Source of the DNA: Cafeteria roenbergensis
Lineage: Eukaryota > Sar > Bigyra > Bicosoecida > Cafeteriaceae
Assembly (NCBI GenBank): GCA_008330645.1
Contig: VLTN01000066.1
Location: 124,001-188,000, forward strand
Length of the DNA stretch: 64,000 nt
Direction: 5' to 3'
The notes beneath the pieces were generated by a model. That model was not told the DNA's origin. It did not search any database and saw nothing but the letters and a program-made list of their open reading frames with translations. The position numbers were made by a program, and so were the translations under genes. Shown here piece by piece: positions 1 to 10,867 of the stretch (position 1 is the first letter of the stretch; each line of letters starts with the position of its first letter).

Positions 1-2515
1 TGTCCGTGCGCAAGGAGCTGGTCGCATTTTGGTTCTGCTCGACCGAGGCGCCGGCGCCGGGGCTTGAAGGAGCGATGGCAGCCATCTCAAGCCAGCTGCG
101 CCTGCCGTGGGAGACCGTGCTGTCCGTAGACGAGTGCACCTCCGAGGCAGGCCTGTACACCACGCATGGGGACTCGTGGACCACGTACAGACCGCCAGAG
201 ACGGCCAAGACCTTGTCCCTAAAGTCCTCGCAATGGCAAGCGCCGTTGTCTTGCGCCTCCCGTGTCATCACGCCAGAGCTCAGCCTCGCGAACTCCAGCG
301 TTGCGCACGCGATCGGGCAGTTTCGGCCCTTTTCAGCGCTGTTTTTGCGAACCCGGAACGAGGACGAGGCCGCGCGTTTGACCGAGGCAGCGGTGCAGAT
401 TCGCACGGCCGACGAGAACGGGGTGACGGCGCTGCGCTTCGACCACCAGCCAACGCAGACGACGTCGTCTACGCGCTTTGCGCTCTTCGCGGACAACCCG
501 ATGCAGGCAACGGCCGGGCTGGTGGACGGGGTGTTCTACAGGCCGACGTGGTTCCACTGCGCGTCGCGCCAAGGCCTCGACGTGCGCCGGGCGGAGCAGG
601 ACTGCCGCGTCGACATCGTCATGTCTACGGCGTGCGCGGGGCTCATCTTCTCCGTCATTCTCATGCGAATGATGCGGCTTGCGGACCTGGCCGAGATCCA
701 GGGGAGCGCCAGCGAGGAATGGACGTCGCGTGCGGACGCTGAGCGAACCCGCGTCCTGCGCAAGCGAAGCGGGGGCTCACTCTGGATGCAGCTTCGCCGG
801 TTTTTGCACCTGCAAATCGGCCCCTTCATCCTGAACATGACCTTTCTGGGCACAAGCTACTTGCGCGGCAGCTCTCCCTGCGACGCTGGAGAGCTCGCCA
901 CGTGGTTCTCCTTCGCCGTGGTGCTCTGGTTCCTCCCCTCAATCATCTCCAAGGGCGTGATGCGAATATCGAGCTTCCGGGAGTCGCTGGGCATGCGCAC
1001 CGAGGTGCTCGCTCTCTCGGCGGTGTCCACAGTGTCCGTCTTTGCGCCGTCGGCCGCGCGCCAATTGCTGTTTGAGTTCGCAGTGGGGGTGGCCTTCGTG
1101 CGAGCGCTGCTGTGCGCCATGGGCATTTTCGCCTCTGCTGCTCTGCCAGCGCATTGGGCGGCCGTGGAGGTGTGGCAGCGGCGTGGTCGGTGGGGCGACG
1201 GACGGCAGCATCGGGGCCGCGGCAGCGGCCGCCGAGGCGCTGGCCGGTGTGTTTGGCAGGCCGCGGCCACCGTGACGATTCATGTCCTTGCCTTCCTGGA
1301 CAACTGCCTCTCCCCCTTCGTCTTGCTCTTCGGCTGCTCCGTGTCCCTGCTGCGCTGCTGCTTCTCGGCTGGGAGTCGTGCAGCGTCGGCTCGCGGCGGA
1401 AAAGCACCCTCCGTCGAGTTTGACCTTGGGACAGACTCCGTCGCGCATGCTGGAGCCCGTTTGTCCCCAAGCAACCGCCCCCGACAGACAGCGGCCGACG
1501 GCGGCGACTCGTCGCTGTGGGGACGGATAGCGACCGGCGGCGCAGCGGCGGGCTCCCCCACCCCCGGTTCGGTCAACCAGGGAGCTGCCTCCCAGGCGCT
1601 GCTGCTCGAGTCGGTGCTCAGGCACCCCAGTGCCCGGACGCACCTGCTGCAGGTAAGCCCTCCGCTCCGTCGCGCGCCTCGCGTCCCAGGCCCCTCGCGC
1701 GCTGCCTCTGCGATGATCCGTGCCGCCAGCCGCGCGACCGCTCTCGCCGCGAGAGGCGCCTTCCACCGCCCTCGCAGCACCTCCGTCAGGAGTTTTGCGT
1801 GGAAACGGCCCTGTTCGTGCTGGACGTGTGGCGTCTCAACGACGACGTGGAGGTCCACGATGACGACGTGCCCGAGGCGGCAGCTCGCATCTGGACGACC
1901 TACATTCGGGCCGGGTCCGAGCGGTGGGTCAACCTCAGCTCCATGGCGGTCAGCCGCGTGTCACGGGAGCTTCAGGCTCTCAACGAGGCCGGGCTTGCGC
2001 TTGCCGGCACGCCCGGTTACGTGAGCGGCACTTCGGACGATGACGACGTCGTCATGCCTGTGATCCGCTCCAGCCTGCCAGAGCGCCAAGCCAGCCGCGC
2101 GCTCTCAAGCAGCAGCAGCAGCAGGCCAGCTGCCCACCCCACATGGCTGCAGCCCCGCTCTGCAGCTTCGCTGCAGCCCGGGGCGGGCGCCCATCGCGGG
2201 AAGGAGGCAACGTCGACGCACGTGGCAGCCGCCACATGGCAGGCGCAGCCCTGCCCCCCGCGAGGACCTGTCTCGCCAAAGCTGCGCCCTGCGATCGAGC
2301 TGGGGCTGATCGAGCGAGCTCGTCACGCCTTCGACCAGGCCAGCAAGCTCACGCTCCGAACGCTCAGAGTCGACAACTTTGCCCGATTCCAGCGGACCGA
2401 TGCGTTCGTCAAGGCCCAGGCTGCGTTGCAGATTGCAGCCGACACTGTTGTCAGCTACGAGAGTCACTCTAGTGGCGATGGCGGCATAGATATGGAGCGC
2501 TACAGCGCACATTGA
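1..2515 (+). CDS. Multi-pass membrane protein with C-terminal RGS domain (5' partial)
   Basis: Exons 3..1652 and 1790..2515 (intron GTAAGC...GTCAG, 137 nt, phase 0) read as one frame of 791 visible residues; the frame is open at the left edge, so the start lies outside. Residues 1-195 look extracellular. Hydrophobic segments follow at about 200-223, 266-286, 298-320, 333-381 and 423-452, fitting a 7TM region. The C-terminus is an RGS domain: splicing joins ...ARTHLLQ to EFCVETALFVLDVW (helices 4-5, residues about 540-560), with the last helices at FDQASKLTLRTLRVDNFARF. RGS domains speed GTP hydrolysis by G-alpha; 7TM-RGS fusions are known from plants (AtRGS1) and protists. About 80 Ser/Gln-rich residues interrupt the RGS fold before the final helices; this stretch is either a coding insertion or an unspliced in-frame intron (2021-2248). 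The RGS call is strong; the receptor role is inference. Confidence 0.78.
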
Positions 2516-2921
2516 GGCCGCTCTGGAATTTTTCGGGTCGTGCCACAGCGTCGTGCAGGCTAGCTGCAGCTCTTGTGCTTGGCATGGCGCCCATCGGTCC
2601 CGTCCACAGAGTACGTGCCCCCCCCCCCCCTCCGTTCCGCACAGTTGCTTGTTTGCGTGAGCGTGTGTGTGTGTGCATCGGATTGGTCACGGGGTCGGCA
2701 AGCCTGCAGATGAATCGGTTGACAAAGCTCTCGTCGCCTGGGTCGCTCAGCTGCCCTGCCTGTGACGCCAGACAACGGGCCAACACCGGCAAAGACGCAC
2801 CCAACAGGCAGGCTCACGGGGCTGCCTGGGCAGACGGCGCGCACTCACGCGCGGCAGCCCAGGCGGGCAAACCAAAACGCAAGGAGGCCCAACCAACGGG
2901 CCCTCGACATTCAGGCTGTGC
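2516..2921. other. Convergent intergenic region
   Basis: Lies between the stop codons of the RGS gene (+) and the ZIP gene (-), so it should hold both 3' untranslated regions. It contains a run of 14 C (from about 2611) and a short GT repeat near 2667. No gene or clear polyadenylation signal was recognised. Confidence 0.5.
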
Positions 2922-4157
2922 TCAGACCACGAAGAGCACGAGGGAGATGGCCATGACGATCATGCCCGCGAAGACGGACGCAGACGTGACAGTGTCCTCC
3001 GGGTCGTAGCGGCGCGCGGTCGGGAGGAGCTCCTTGACGCAAATATAGATCATCATGCCGGCCACGAGCCCGAAGATGACGGCGTAGGCGATGGGGCTGA
3101 GCGAGCCCTGCAGGGCCAGCCAGACGATGCCGGCGCCTACTGGCTCGGCCAGCCCCGAGAGCACCGCCCAGAAGAAGGCCTTCCACCGCGAGCCCGTGGA
3201 CCAGTACAGCGTGGTTGCGACGCAGATGCCCTCAGGGATGTTGTGAATCGCGATGGCGATGGCGAGCGTGGCGCCAACGGCCGGGTCGGCAAGGGCCCCC
3301 ACGAAGGTGGCAGCCCCCTCCGGGAAGTTGTGCCCGGCCAGGGAGATGGCGGAGAGGATGCCTGTCCTGCGCAGCTTGCGGTCATGCAAGGTGCTGGAAG
3401 CCGCGCCCACCTTCTCGCCCGCAGGCCTGCCCGAACCAGCACCGTCTGCCTCTGTTCCGTGGGACTGGCAAGCCTTGCCGTCGCTGGCCGCGCCTTGGGG
3501 GGCAATGGGCGACGAGGGGAGGTCAGACCGCGTGGTCGCGTCGTCCGAAACGGGTTGCGCTTCCGAGAGCTCAACGTCGCCTGCGCCGGCCGCGGCAGCC
3601 GAGGCAGCCGAGGCAGGAGCCACGCCTCCTTCCTCGTCGCTCGGGGGCGCGGTGGAGCGCAGGCGCAGGGGCACCGCGACGCCTTCGTCGCACTCATCGG
3701 CGCACGTTCGGCCGTGCTCGCAGTGCTCGCCGCCTCGCTCCGTCCGCTGCTTGGCCTCGGCCTCGGCGTCCTCAGCTGCCATCGCGGCTTGGAACTTTTC
3801 CATGTCGGGGGGCTCGTGCATCTCGTGAGAGGACGGGTCGATCAGTTCAAGCAGGCCGTGGAGCAACGCCACCAGAAGCATGCCGCCGAACACCGTGCCA
3901 GTTGTCGCGGCCGCAGCGGCCCCGGGCGAAAGCCCCGACGCCTCGAACGCGTCCCTCGACTTGACGAAGATCTCCACGAACGACACATACAACATCACGC
4001 CGGCAGAGAGCCCAAGGCAGGCCGCAAGAAGCCGCGTGCTGCCGAGCTGGACGCAGCCGCGGAACAGCACGAGCGCCGCCCCCACGGCAGTTGCCGCCCC
4101 GGAGGCAGTCACCAGGGCGAAGGCAATCCCAACATTGTCCTGCACAGACGCAGACAT
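2922..4157 (-). CDS. ZIP-family divalent metal transporter (ZupT/GufA/ZTP29 type)
   Basis: Single-exon protein of 411 residues starting MSASVQDNVG. The frame is open upstream to 4502, but that extension is low-complexity and this ATG directly precedes the first membrane helix. Three N-terminal helices (about 8-30, 37-65, 80-100) are followed by a long Glu/Ala/Ser-rich acidic loop (about 105-255) and five C-terminal helices. The two metal-site signatures are HNFPEG (helix 4) and HNIPEG (helix 5), followed by SGLAEPVGAG, typical of the ZupT/GufA/ZTP29 branch. ZIP proteins move zinc or other divalent metals into the cytosol, from outside or from an organelle such as ER or Golgi. The loop is much longer than in bacterial ZupT, as in many eukaryotic ZIPs. 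Substrate and membrane cannot be told from sequence. It is divergent from the ADSS gene. Confidence 0.9.
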   Translation of the reverse strand: MSASVQDNVGIAFALVTASGAATAVGAALVLFRGCVQLGSTRLLAACLGLSAGVMLYVSFVEIFVKSRDAFEASGLSPGAAAAATTGTVFGGMLLVALLHGLLELIDPSSHEMHEPPDMEKFQAAMAAEDAEAEAKQRTERGGEHCEHGRTCADECDEGVAVPLRLRSTAPPSDEEGGVAPASAASAAAAGAGDVELSEAQPVSDDATTRSDLPSSPIAPQGAASDGKACQSHGTEADGAGSGRPAGEKVGAASSTLHDRKLRRTGILSAISLAGHNFPEGAATFVGALADPAVGATLAIAIAIHNIPEGICVATTLYWSTGSRWKAFFWAVLSGLAEPVGAGIVWLALQGSLSPIAYAVIFGLVAGMMIYICVKELLPTARRYDPEDTVTSASVFAGMIVMAISLVLFVV

Positions 4158-4565
4158 GCCCGGCAGCCGCCAGAGCGACGCCTGTGCGGACTCGGTCCGC
4201 CCTCCGTCGCAAAAGCAGGGCAGAGCCAGGGCCGATCCGCAGAAAACGCACGAGTCGCCGCCCCGTTCGGGCCGCGCGCACTGACCGCTCCCGGAGCTGG
4301 CGAGAGCAGCCAGGCTAGCACTGCCGCTATGCTGGCTAACGCATCCGTTGCAAGGGCCGCCCGCGCGGCCGCCTCCGGTGAGGCCTTCCCGGCACTCCCC
4401 ACCGCGCGGTGAAGGCATCCGCAAGCGCTGCAAGCAGCTCTCGCCACCTCCCTCCCCTCGCCCCGCTGGGGCACAAGACTGGGCGACAGCTGCCCATCGC
4501 AACCGGGCTTCAAGCGCTGGCTCCCCGCTTCATCCCGTCGGGCGCTTCTCGCAGGTGCCCGCACC
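4158..4565. promoter_or_regulatory. Divergent promoter region, ZIP gene (-) and ADSS (+)
   Basis: These 408 nt separate two start codons facing away from each other, so both promoters must lie here or overlap the 5' ends. No TATA-like element was seen. A reading frame of the ZIP gene stays open leftwards through this stretch but is low-complexity and not supported. Confidence 0.5.
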
Positions 4566-6675
4566 ATGGCGACATCGGTGTCTGGCCTCAACTCGCGCGT
4601 CTGCGCCGTCCTCGGCGGCCAGTGGGGCGACGAGGGCAAGGGCAAGCTGGCCGATGTCCTGGCCAAGAAGTGAGCGCACGCCTGACAGCACACTCGAGCA
4701 GTGCTGCACCAGCAGCGCGGCTAGTCGCCTTGGGTCACCGCTTCGTCCCTCTCGAATCTCGCCCCTCCGGAAGCGATGCGCTCCTTCCCGCGCAGCTATG
4801 ACATCGTTGCCCGCTTCAACGGAGGCGCCAACGCTGGCCACACCGTGGTGGTGAATGGCAAGAAGTTCGCCTTCCACCTGCTGCCCTGCGGCCTCATCCA
4901 CCCGCACACCCAGAACCTGCTCGGCAACGGCGTGGCCGTCGACCTCGACGCCCTCGACGAGGAGACTGCCCCGCTCGAGTCGGAGGGCATCGAGTGGCGC
5001 AACCGCCTCTTCATCTCCGACCGCGCCCACCTCGTCACCTCGGTGAGCCTTGCCGGCGCGCGCGGACTTCCTGCTTCGTCGTCCTGGCAGCTGACCAGCG
5101 CCTCGCTGCCATGCCCCCTCCCCTCCGGTCTTCCCGCTCGGCTCCCCTCCCCCCTCACCAGCACGACCACCACCATCACTCCCTCCCCCCCCCCCTCCCT
5201 CTTGGCCCCTGGCATGCCCGTCCCCGCGCTCCGCGCAGTTCCACAAGATCGTCGACGGTCTTCAGGAGACACGGCGCGCCAAGGGGGCCATCGGCACCAC
5301 CAAGAAGGGCATGGGGCCCTGCTACACCGCCAAGGCAGCGCGCTCCATGGCGCTGCGCGTGGGCATGCTCCGCCACTGGGACAGCTTCGCAACCCACTTC
5401 CGCAACGTGGTGGAGGACCACCAGCGCCTCTACGACTTCGAGTACGAGACCGAGGCTGAGCTTGAGCGGATCCGCGAGCAGGCCAGCCGCGTCAACCCCA
5501 TGGTCGTGGACGGCGTGCACATGATCAACAAGGCCTACGCTGACGGCCGCAGCATCATCACGGAGGGCGCCAACGCCCTCATGCTGGACCTCGACTTCGG
5601 CACCTACCCCTACGTCACCTCCTCCTCCACGGGCGCTGGCGGCATCTGCACGGGTCTTGGCCTCTCCCCCAACAAGGTCGAGTCCAGCATCGGCGTGATG
5701 AAGGCATACACCACCCGTGTAGGCAGCGGTCCCTTCCCCACCGAGCTCACCGACTCGCGCGGCGGCGGCGACCTCCCTGACTTTGCCCCGGGCACGGACA
5801 TTGGTCTCCACCTCCAGACGGTGGGCGCGGAGATCGGCGTCACGTGAGCACACGATGCGATGCCTGCCGCCCCCTCCCCGCTGCGCAGCATGCCGCCGTC
5901 TCCCCCCCCCCCGCCACTTCCTCCCCGCCCACGCCGCCCCCGCCACCCTGCTCTCGCCGCACGGCCGCCGCCCGCCAGCCAGGCACCGCACGTTCCACGC
6001 GCCTCTTCGTCTCCCCGGCCTCCCTCCCTCCCGCTGCCCGCCCGCCCATTCGCAGAACTGGGCGCAAGCGCCGCTGCGGCTGGCTCGATGCTGTTGTGAT
6101 GCGCTACTCGCACATGGTCAACGGATATGCCTCGATCAACATCACCAAGCTCGACGTCCTTGACGAGCTCGAGGAGGTTCGCATCGGTGAGGTGGTGACG
6201 AACGCATGGTCGCGCGCGATCGCAGCCGGCAGGCCACCCGGGCGAGTGTGGTGCGGGCGCGGGTATGGAGGTGGGCGGCTGCGGCGGCCGCGTGTTGGCT
6301 TTTGCCCGCTCAACGCTTCGGCCTGTCCCTCGTGCGATTGGCACGGGAAGCATGCTGCCCCCGGCACTCAACTCCCTGGCTCGCGCCCCCGGCCCCCCTG
6401 CCCCCGCGCCCGTTGCAGGCGTGGCGTATTCCCTTGACGGCCAGGTGCTGCCTCCCGGCATGATGCCGTCGACGCTCGAGGACCTCGGCCGCGTGGAGGT
6501 GCAGTACGAGACCATGCCCGGCTGGCAGACGTCCATTGCCGACTGCCGGTCCTGGGACGACCTCCCGGCAAACGCACAGGCGTACATTCGCAGGGTGGAA
6601 GAGCTGGTCGGCTGCCCCGTTTCTTGGGTTGGCGTCGGCCCGGGCCGCGAGGCCATGCTGCAGCTTTGCGATTGA
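4566..6675 (+). CDS. ADSS: Adenylosuccinate synthetase
   Basis: Five exons: 4566..4669, 4796..5042, 5239..5843, 6056..6186 and 6419..6675, giving 447 residues, the normal length. Phases agree at every junction. The enzyme joins IMP and aspartate using GTP, the first committed step to AMP, in the cytosol. Conserved blocks in order: [11 protein letters not shown] (GTP loop and catalytic Asp, residue about 20), [10 protein letters not shown] (catalytic His), [11 protein letters not shown] (IMP site), [44 protein letters not shown] and the C-terminal [11 protein letters not shown]. Introns 1-3 have GTGAGC/CGCAG ends and intron 4 GTGAGG/TGCAG. Intron 1 splits the Asn codon before [10 protein letters not shown]. 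No targeting peptide precedes the first block by more than about 16 residues. Confidence 0.96.
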
Positions 6676-7944
6676 GACCCTGGTTCCGATTCGACCGCAG
6701 CGCGTGCCTGAGACCAGCATGACACCTAGTTGGGCACCGCAGCCTCCGTTCGCACACTTTCTTTTGGGTTCGGGGCGCACTCAGTGTGCTGCTGAACTGG
6801 ATGAGTGCCACAGGGCCGCGCGCACGTTCGAATTTCATTCCTTTACCCTCCGCGTCCACGCTTTGCACGAGCGCGACTCCGTAGCCTTGCCTCAGCGCAT
6901 CGGCAGGCACAGCTGCAAGTCCCCCTCCGTCGCGTTTTCGATCTGCGCTGGCAATTGCGCGTAGCGACTGTGCCGTGCACTCTGCTCTGCCTCTTCTCAA
7001 GGCGCCAACGCATAGCAAAGTTGGCTGGTGGCGAGTGCTGCCGCCAGTCCCGAGGTGCAGGGGAGGTCCCGGGGCGTTGCCGCCTCGGGGCGCGATGGAG
7101 GTGGGGCAAATCGGTTTTGCTGTCAGAGGTTTCGCAGGCGGGACGGTGGTTATTATGTTTGCTCTCTGCACCTTGTTGTCATCGCCTCCAGAAGAGAGTC
7201 AACTCGCAAGAAGGCGCCTGCAGGCCGGTTGCGCAAAGCAGCGTAGTCCGGGGTGCGCAGCCGTTATGCGACCGCAAAGGGCACTGACAAACAGCCCCCT
7301 GAATGGGAACAAGCGGTCTTGGGGCCACAAGGGCAAAACATTGACTTGTACTTCCTGCCCCTGCTATCGACGAATAGTCAAGAAGCTTCGCGGCATCTGC
7401 TGGACGAGGCTTGCCAGCTACTTGAGTGGTCGTGGCTTCGGCTCCTACGCACTGGGCCACCGGGAGGGGCGCCTGCTGCACAATGTCAGTTGCCAATATC
7501 TTGGCGAGCTCATATCGAGCTCGCTCCTCACCGCTTGGTGCTTGTGAGGGGTATGCAGTGAGAAGTGGCAACACTGCCAACACTGGCGCAAACGGCGCAA
7601 GGATGGGCAAGCACCGGACGTATGCGGCCTGGATGCTGACGGCACCATCGTGCAGCCCCGACCGCGAAACGCGTGGGAACAATGTCCTGCTCTTGATCCA
7701 CTGTCGTTGACGCATGCTGCGCAGGATTCCTGACTCCCAAGCCTTTAGCTTCGCCAATGAGGCGACACTGCGCCGGATTGCTTCGAAGCTGACAGCGCCT
7801 TTTCCTCTCCCCTTGACTACGGTTTGTGCGTTAGCTTGTGACGGCAGGCAAGGCTCGTTCGGGTCGGAACGCAAGGAACACATACACACGCAGACGCCGC
7901 TGAGAGATGCAGCAGCGCCACAGGCCTCCCTAACCTTCCATCGC
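6676..7944. other. Long convergent intergenic region, lower GC
   Basis: About 1.27 kb lies between the ADSS stop and the ankyrin gene stop. It is visibly poorer in GC than the flanking genes. Short open frames occur on both strands, for example 7253-7561 (+) and 7179-7716 (-), but their codons lack the strong G/C third-position bias of every real gene here and none resembles a known family. It may hold long 3' untranslated regions, a noncoding RNA or an extra 3' exon of the ankyrin gene. No tRNA or snRNA was recognised. Confidence 0.45.
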
Positions 7945-10833
7945 TCACACATCACGGCGCAGGTCGAGCGGCGTGAACCCTGCTGCATTGTGAGCCAGCG
8001 GGTCCGCCCCAAGCCGCTCCAGCAGCTTCATCACGCCCTTGTGGCTGCCCGCTGCGGCAAGGTGCATCGGCGTATCGCCGCCGACCGTCGGGCAGTTGGC
8101 ATCCGCCCCAAAATCTCGCACGAGGCCTTCGCAAAGCCCCGCCAAACCCATAGATGCGGCGCGGTGCAACAGTGTGCAGCCTTCGTCGTCCTTGTCAGAG
8201 ACGTCAACGCCGCCAGACATGAGGGCCCGAGCGACGGCGCGGACGTCGCGTCGCTCCAGGTGCGAAAACACCCGCTGCACGGCCCGCTGCTGTTTCCGCT
8301 GGGCGGCTTCCGCCATCCCAGCGCCCCCCTGGCGCTTCCGTGCTGACTCGCGCGCTCGAAGCTGGCGTTCGACACGGCCTGCCGGGCGACCCGCCTTGGC
8401 CCTCGGGCAAGCAAGCTGAGACGCCTCGCGGAGCTCTGGCACAGGGCTCGGGGAGCGGCTGCGACGGCTGGCTCCCGAGAGACTGCTCAGCTCGCTGGCA
8501 GAGCCGGCCCGACTGCAGCCGCTGACGACAGACCCGCCGAAGGAGTCTCCCGCGTGGGCCGCGCTGTCGAACTCGTCGTCGCTCACGTCATTGACGCTCC
8601 AAACGTCCCGCATGCGCCTGGCATCGTCGTCCATGTGCCGCGTGGCGCCAGCGACGTCAGCCGGAGAAGCGGAGCCGCGTCCCGCCCCTTCGCCGCTGAA
8701 CAAGTCGCTGCTCTCGAAAGCCGAGTCGTCATCGTCGTCCCCGTGCAGCCTGCCAGAGCGGTTGGCGCCCGAGCAAACATCGCTGTCGCTGTCGATCAGC
8801 GCAACCGGGCCTACGCCACCACCGGTAGCTGCAGCAGGAGCACCGCCAGAACCTGCGGCCGTGCCCGCGACAATCTGTGCCCTGGCTTCCAAGGGGGCGA
8901 GGCCGTCGGCCGCGTCCGCCCACAGGTCGGACTCTGCCCGCTCCCGTGACGCACTCTGCGCCTCGTGAACGCTTGCTGCGCGCGCGCTTGGCGCTGCCAC
9001 GGGCTTGCCGCCCTTCGCTCGCCTGACCGCCCGGACTGCCCCAAGCGCGCCGCCAACCGCGCGTTTGGAGCCGGGATTGCCGGCTGCGACGTCGGAGTGA
9101 GCAGCCGAGTCGCCGCCGAAAAACACAGCGGAGCCATCCACCTCGGCAGGGCCCGGAGACAAGCAGCGGGCGCGGCTGCCGCTGTTCCCATCGTCAGCGC
9201 CACTACCAGCACCGACAGTCCACCCTTGCTCACAGGCTCCCGAAGAGCGACTCTGAACCGAGGCGGCAGGGCAGGGTCGGCCCGCGCCTGAGGACACCTG
9301 CACAGCTGCCGAGTGGCCACCCCACGCCGCCGCCGCCGCTGCTGCTGGCTGGGCCTGTGCGGCTGCCTGCGGTGCCACCGCTGAGCGAAGCCGCGACGAA
9401 CGCTGGGGGCCTGTGCGGGGCGCCGCCTGTGGCCCCGACGACGGGTCGCTGGGCGGCCCGGGTCGACGTAGGGCGTGCGCGGTGCCGCCAGGAGACACGA
9501 ACTCGCCTGGCCTTGACACGGCCGCAGCCACCGCAGCAGCAACTGCTGGATGTGCCGGCGCGCCGGCGCCAGCTCCAGCACCAGCGGACACACCGGCCTC
9601 GCTCGCGACCGGCCCGCCCTGAGCCCGGCGCGACGCGGCGACCGACCTGGAGGTGGGGTGTGGCCCCGTGGACCCGCTGGGTGCGCGCTGGCCTGGAGTG
9701 GCAGCCTTGAGCCTGCGGCCCGGCCTCGCGCCGACTCGGGAGGTCTGTTGAGTCGACGTCTCGCGTTTCTCGCCCGTCCTGACGTCGGAGCTGCGCTCAG
9801 AACCTGCAGCAGCCCGTGCGCGAATCGCAGACGTCAGCGCGCGGGCGGGCCTCTTTCCCGCCCTGGCAGGCGCAGCGGTAGTAGCTGCAGCAACGGCAGT
9901 CGCAGCAGCAGCCACCGTGGGCGCGCGGGCTGTGCTCCCGGTCGCTGAAGGAGGGGAGCTCGCTGCCCCCCTGGCGCGCGACGAACCGGCGGCTGCTCCA
10001 CTGGCCGTCGCAGAGCCGGGCCGTCCAGCTGATTCTGCCGACGATCTCCTGCTGGCCCGCCCACGCGCCTTGCCCCCGCTTCGGTGGCCGGAGTGTGGTC
10101 CCGTCGAGCGGGCCGCCTTGGCTCCGGACCGCGAGGCAGCCCTGCCCCGCGACGGCCCGACGGCTCTACCACGGCTCTGCCGGTCTGTGCGGGCGGCCTC
10201 CTTCTTTCCCGCGCGTTGCGGCGAGGAAGAGAACGGGAGCCTGGATGAGGCTTGGCCCTCGTGTCCGTGCGCGCGTGCAGGAGGAGCGCCCGAGGCGGCC
10301 GCAGCGGGCGAACCGCCAGCCGAGGGGGAGGCGGCCGCGGAGGAATTCAGGGCGCCTGATTGCCTGGACCGGCGAGAGACGCGGCGGCTGGAGGCGCGTT
10401 GGCCGGGCGCGCGGCGGCTGGAGGCGCGGTCCCGGGGCGATGGCTCCGCGGTGCGCTTGGCCGCAGCGGGCGAGGGGCGGCACGAGGGGCTGGAGCGGGA
10501 GACGCGGCGCGACGACGGCGTGGAGAGCTGCTGCTCGCGGGAAGGCCGTTGGCGGCGGTGGCGGCGGCGGGCCGAGGAGGACGACGCGCGTGGACGGTCC
10601 GACGGCGTGCGTGGGGCGCTCTCAACCGATCGCCGGCGCGTCGGCTCGCCAGCAGCTGCCCCCACGGGCGTGGTCGAGGCAGTCCTTGGCGGGGTCTGAA
10701 TCGTCACGGACCGACGTCGAGCGCCTGTTCTCCGGCTCTGACGATGGCTCTTCGTGCCGGAGAGCGCCGCCCCCGCGCCAGCTGCAGCGGAGGGCACCGG
10801 GGCGACCTTGTGGACGCCTGCGCTGCCGTGGAT

Positions 10834-10867
<34 letters not shown>

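Noticed and set aside
7253-7561. Plus-strand frame of 102 residues with protein-like stretches (for example NIDLYFLPLLSTNSQEA)
   Set aside because: Codons lack the strong G/C third-position bias of real genes here, no family is recognised, and no splice sites extend it.
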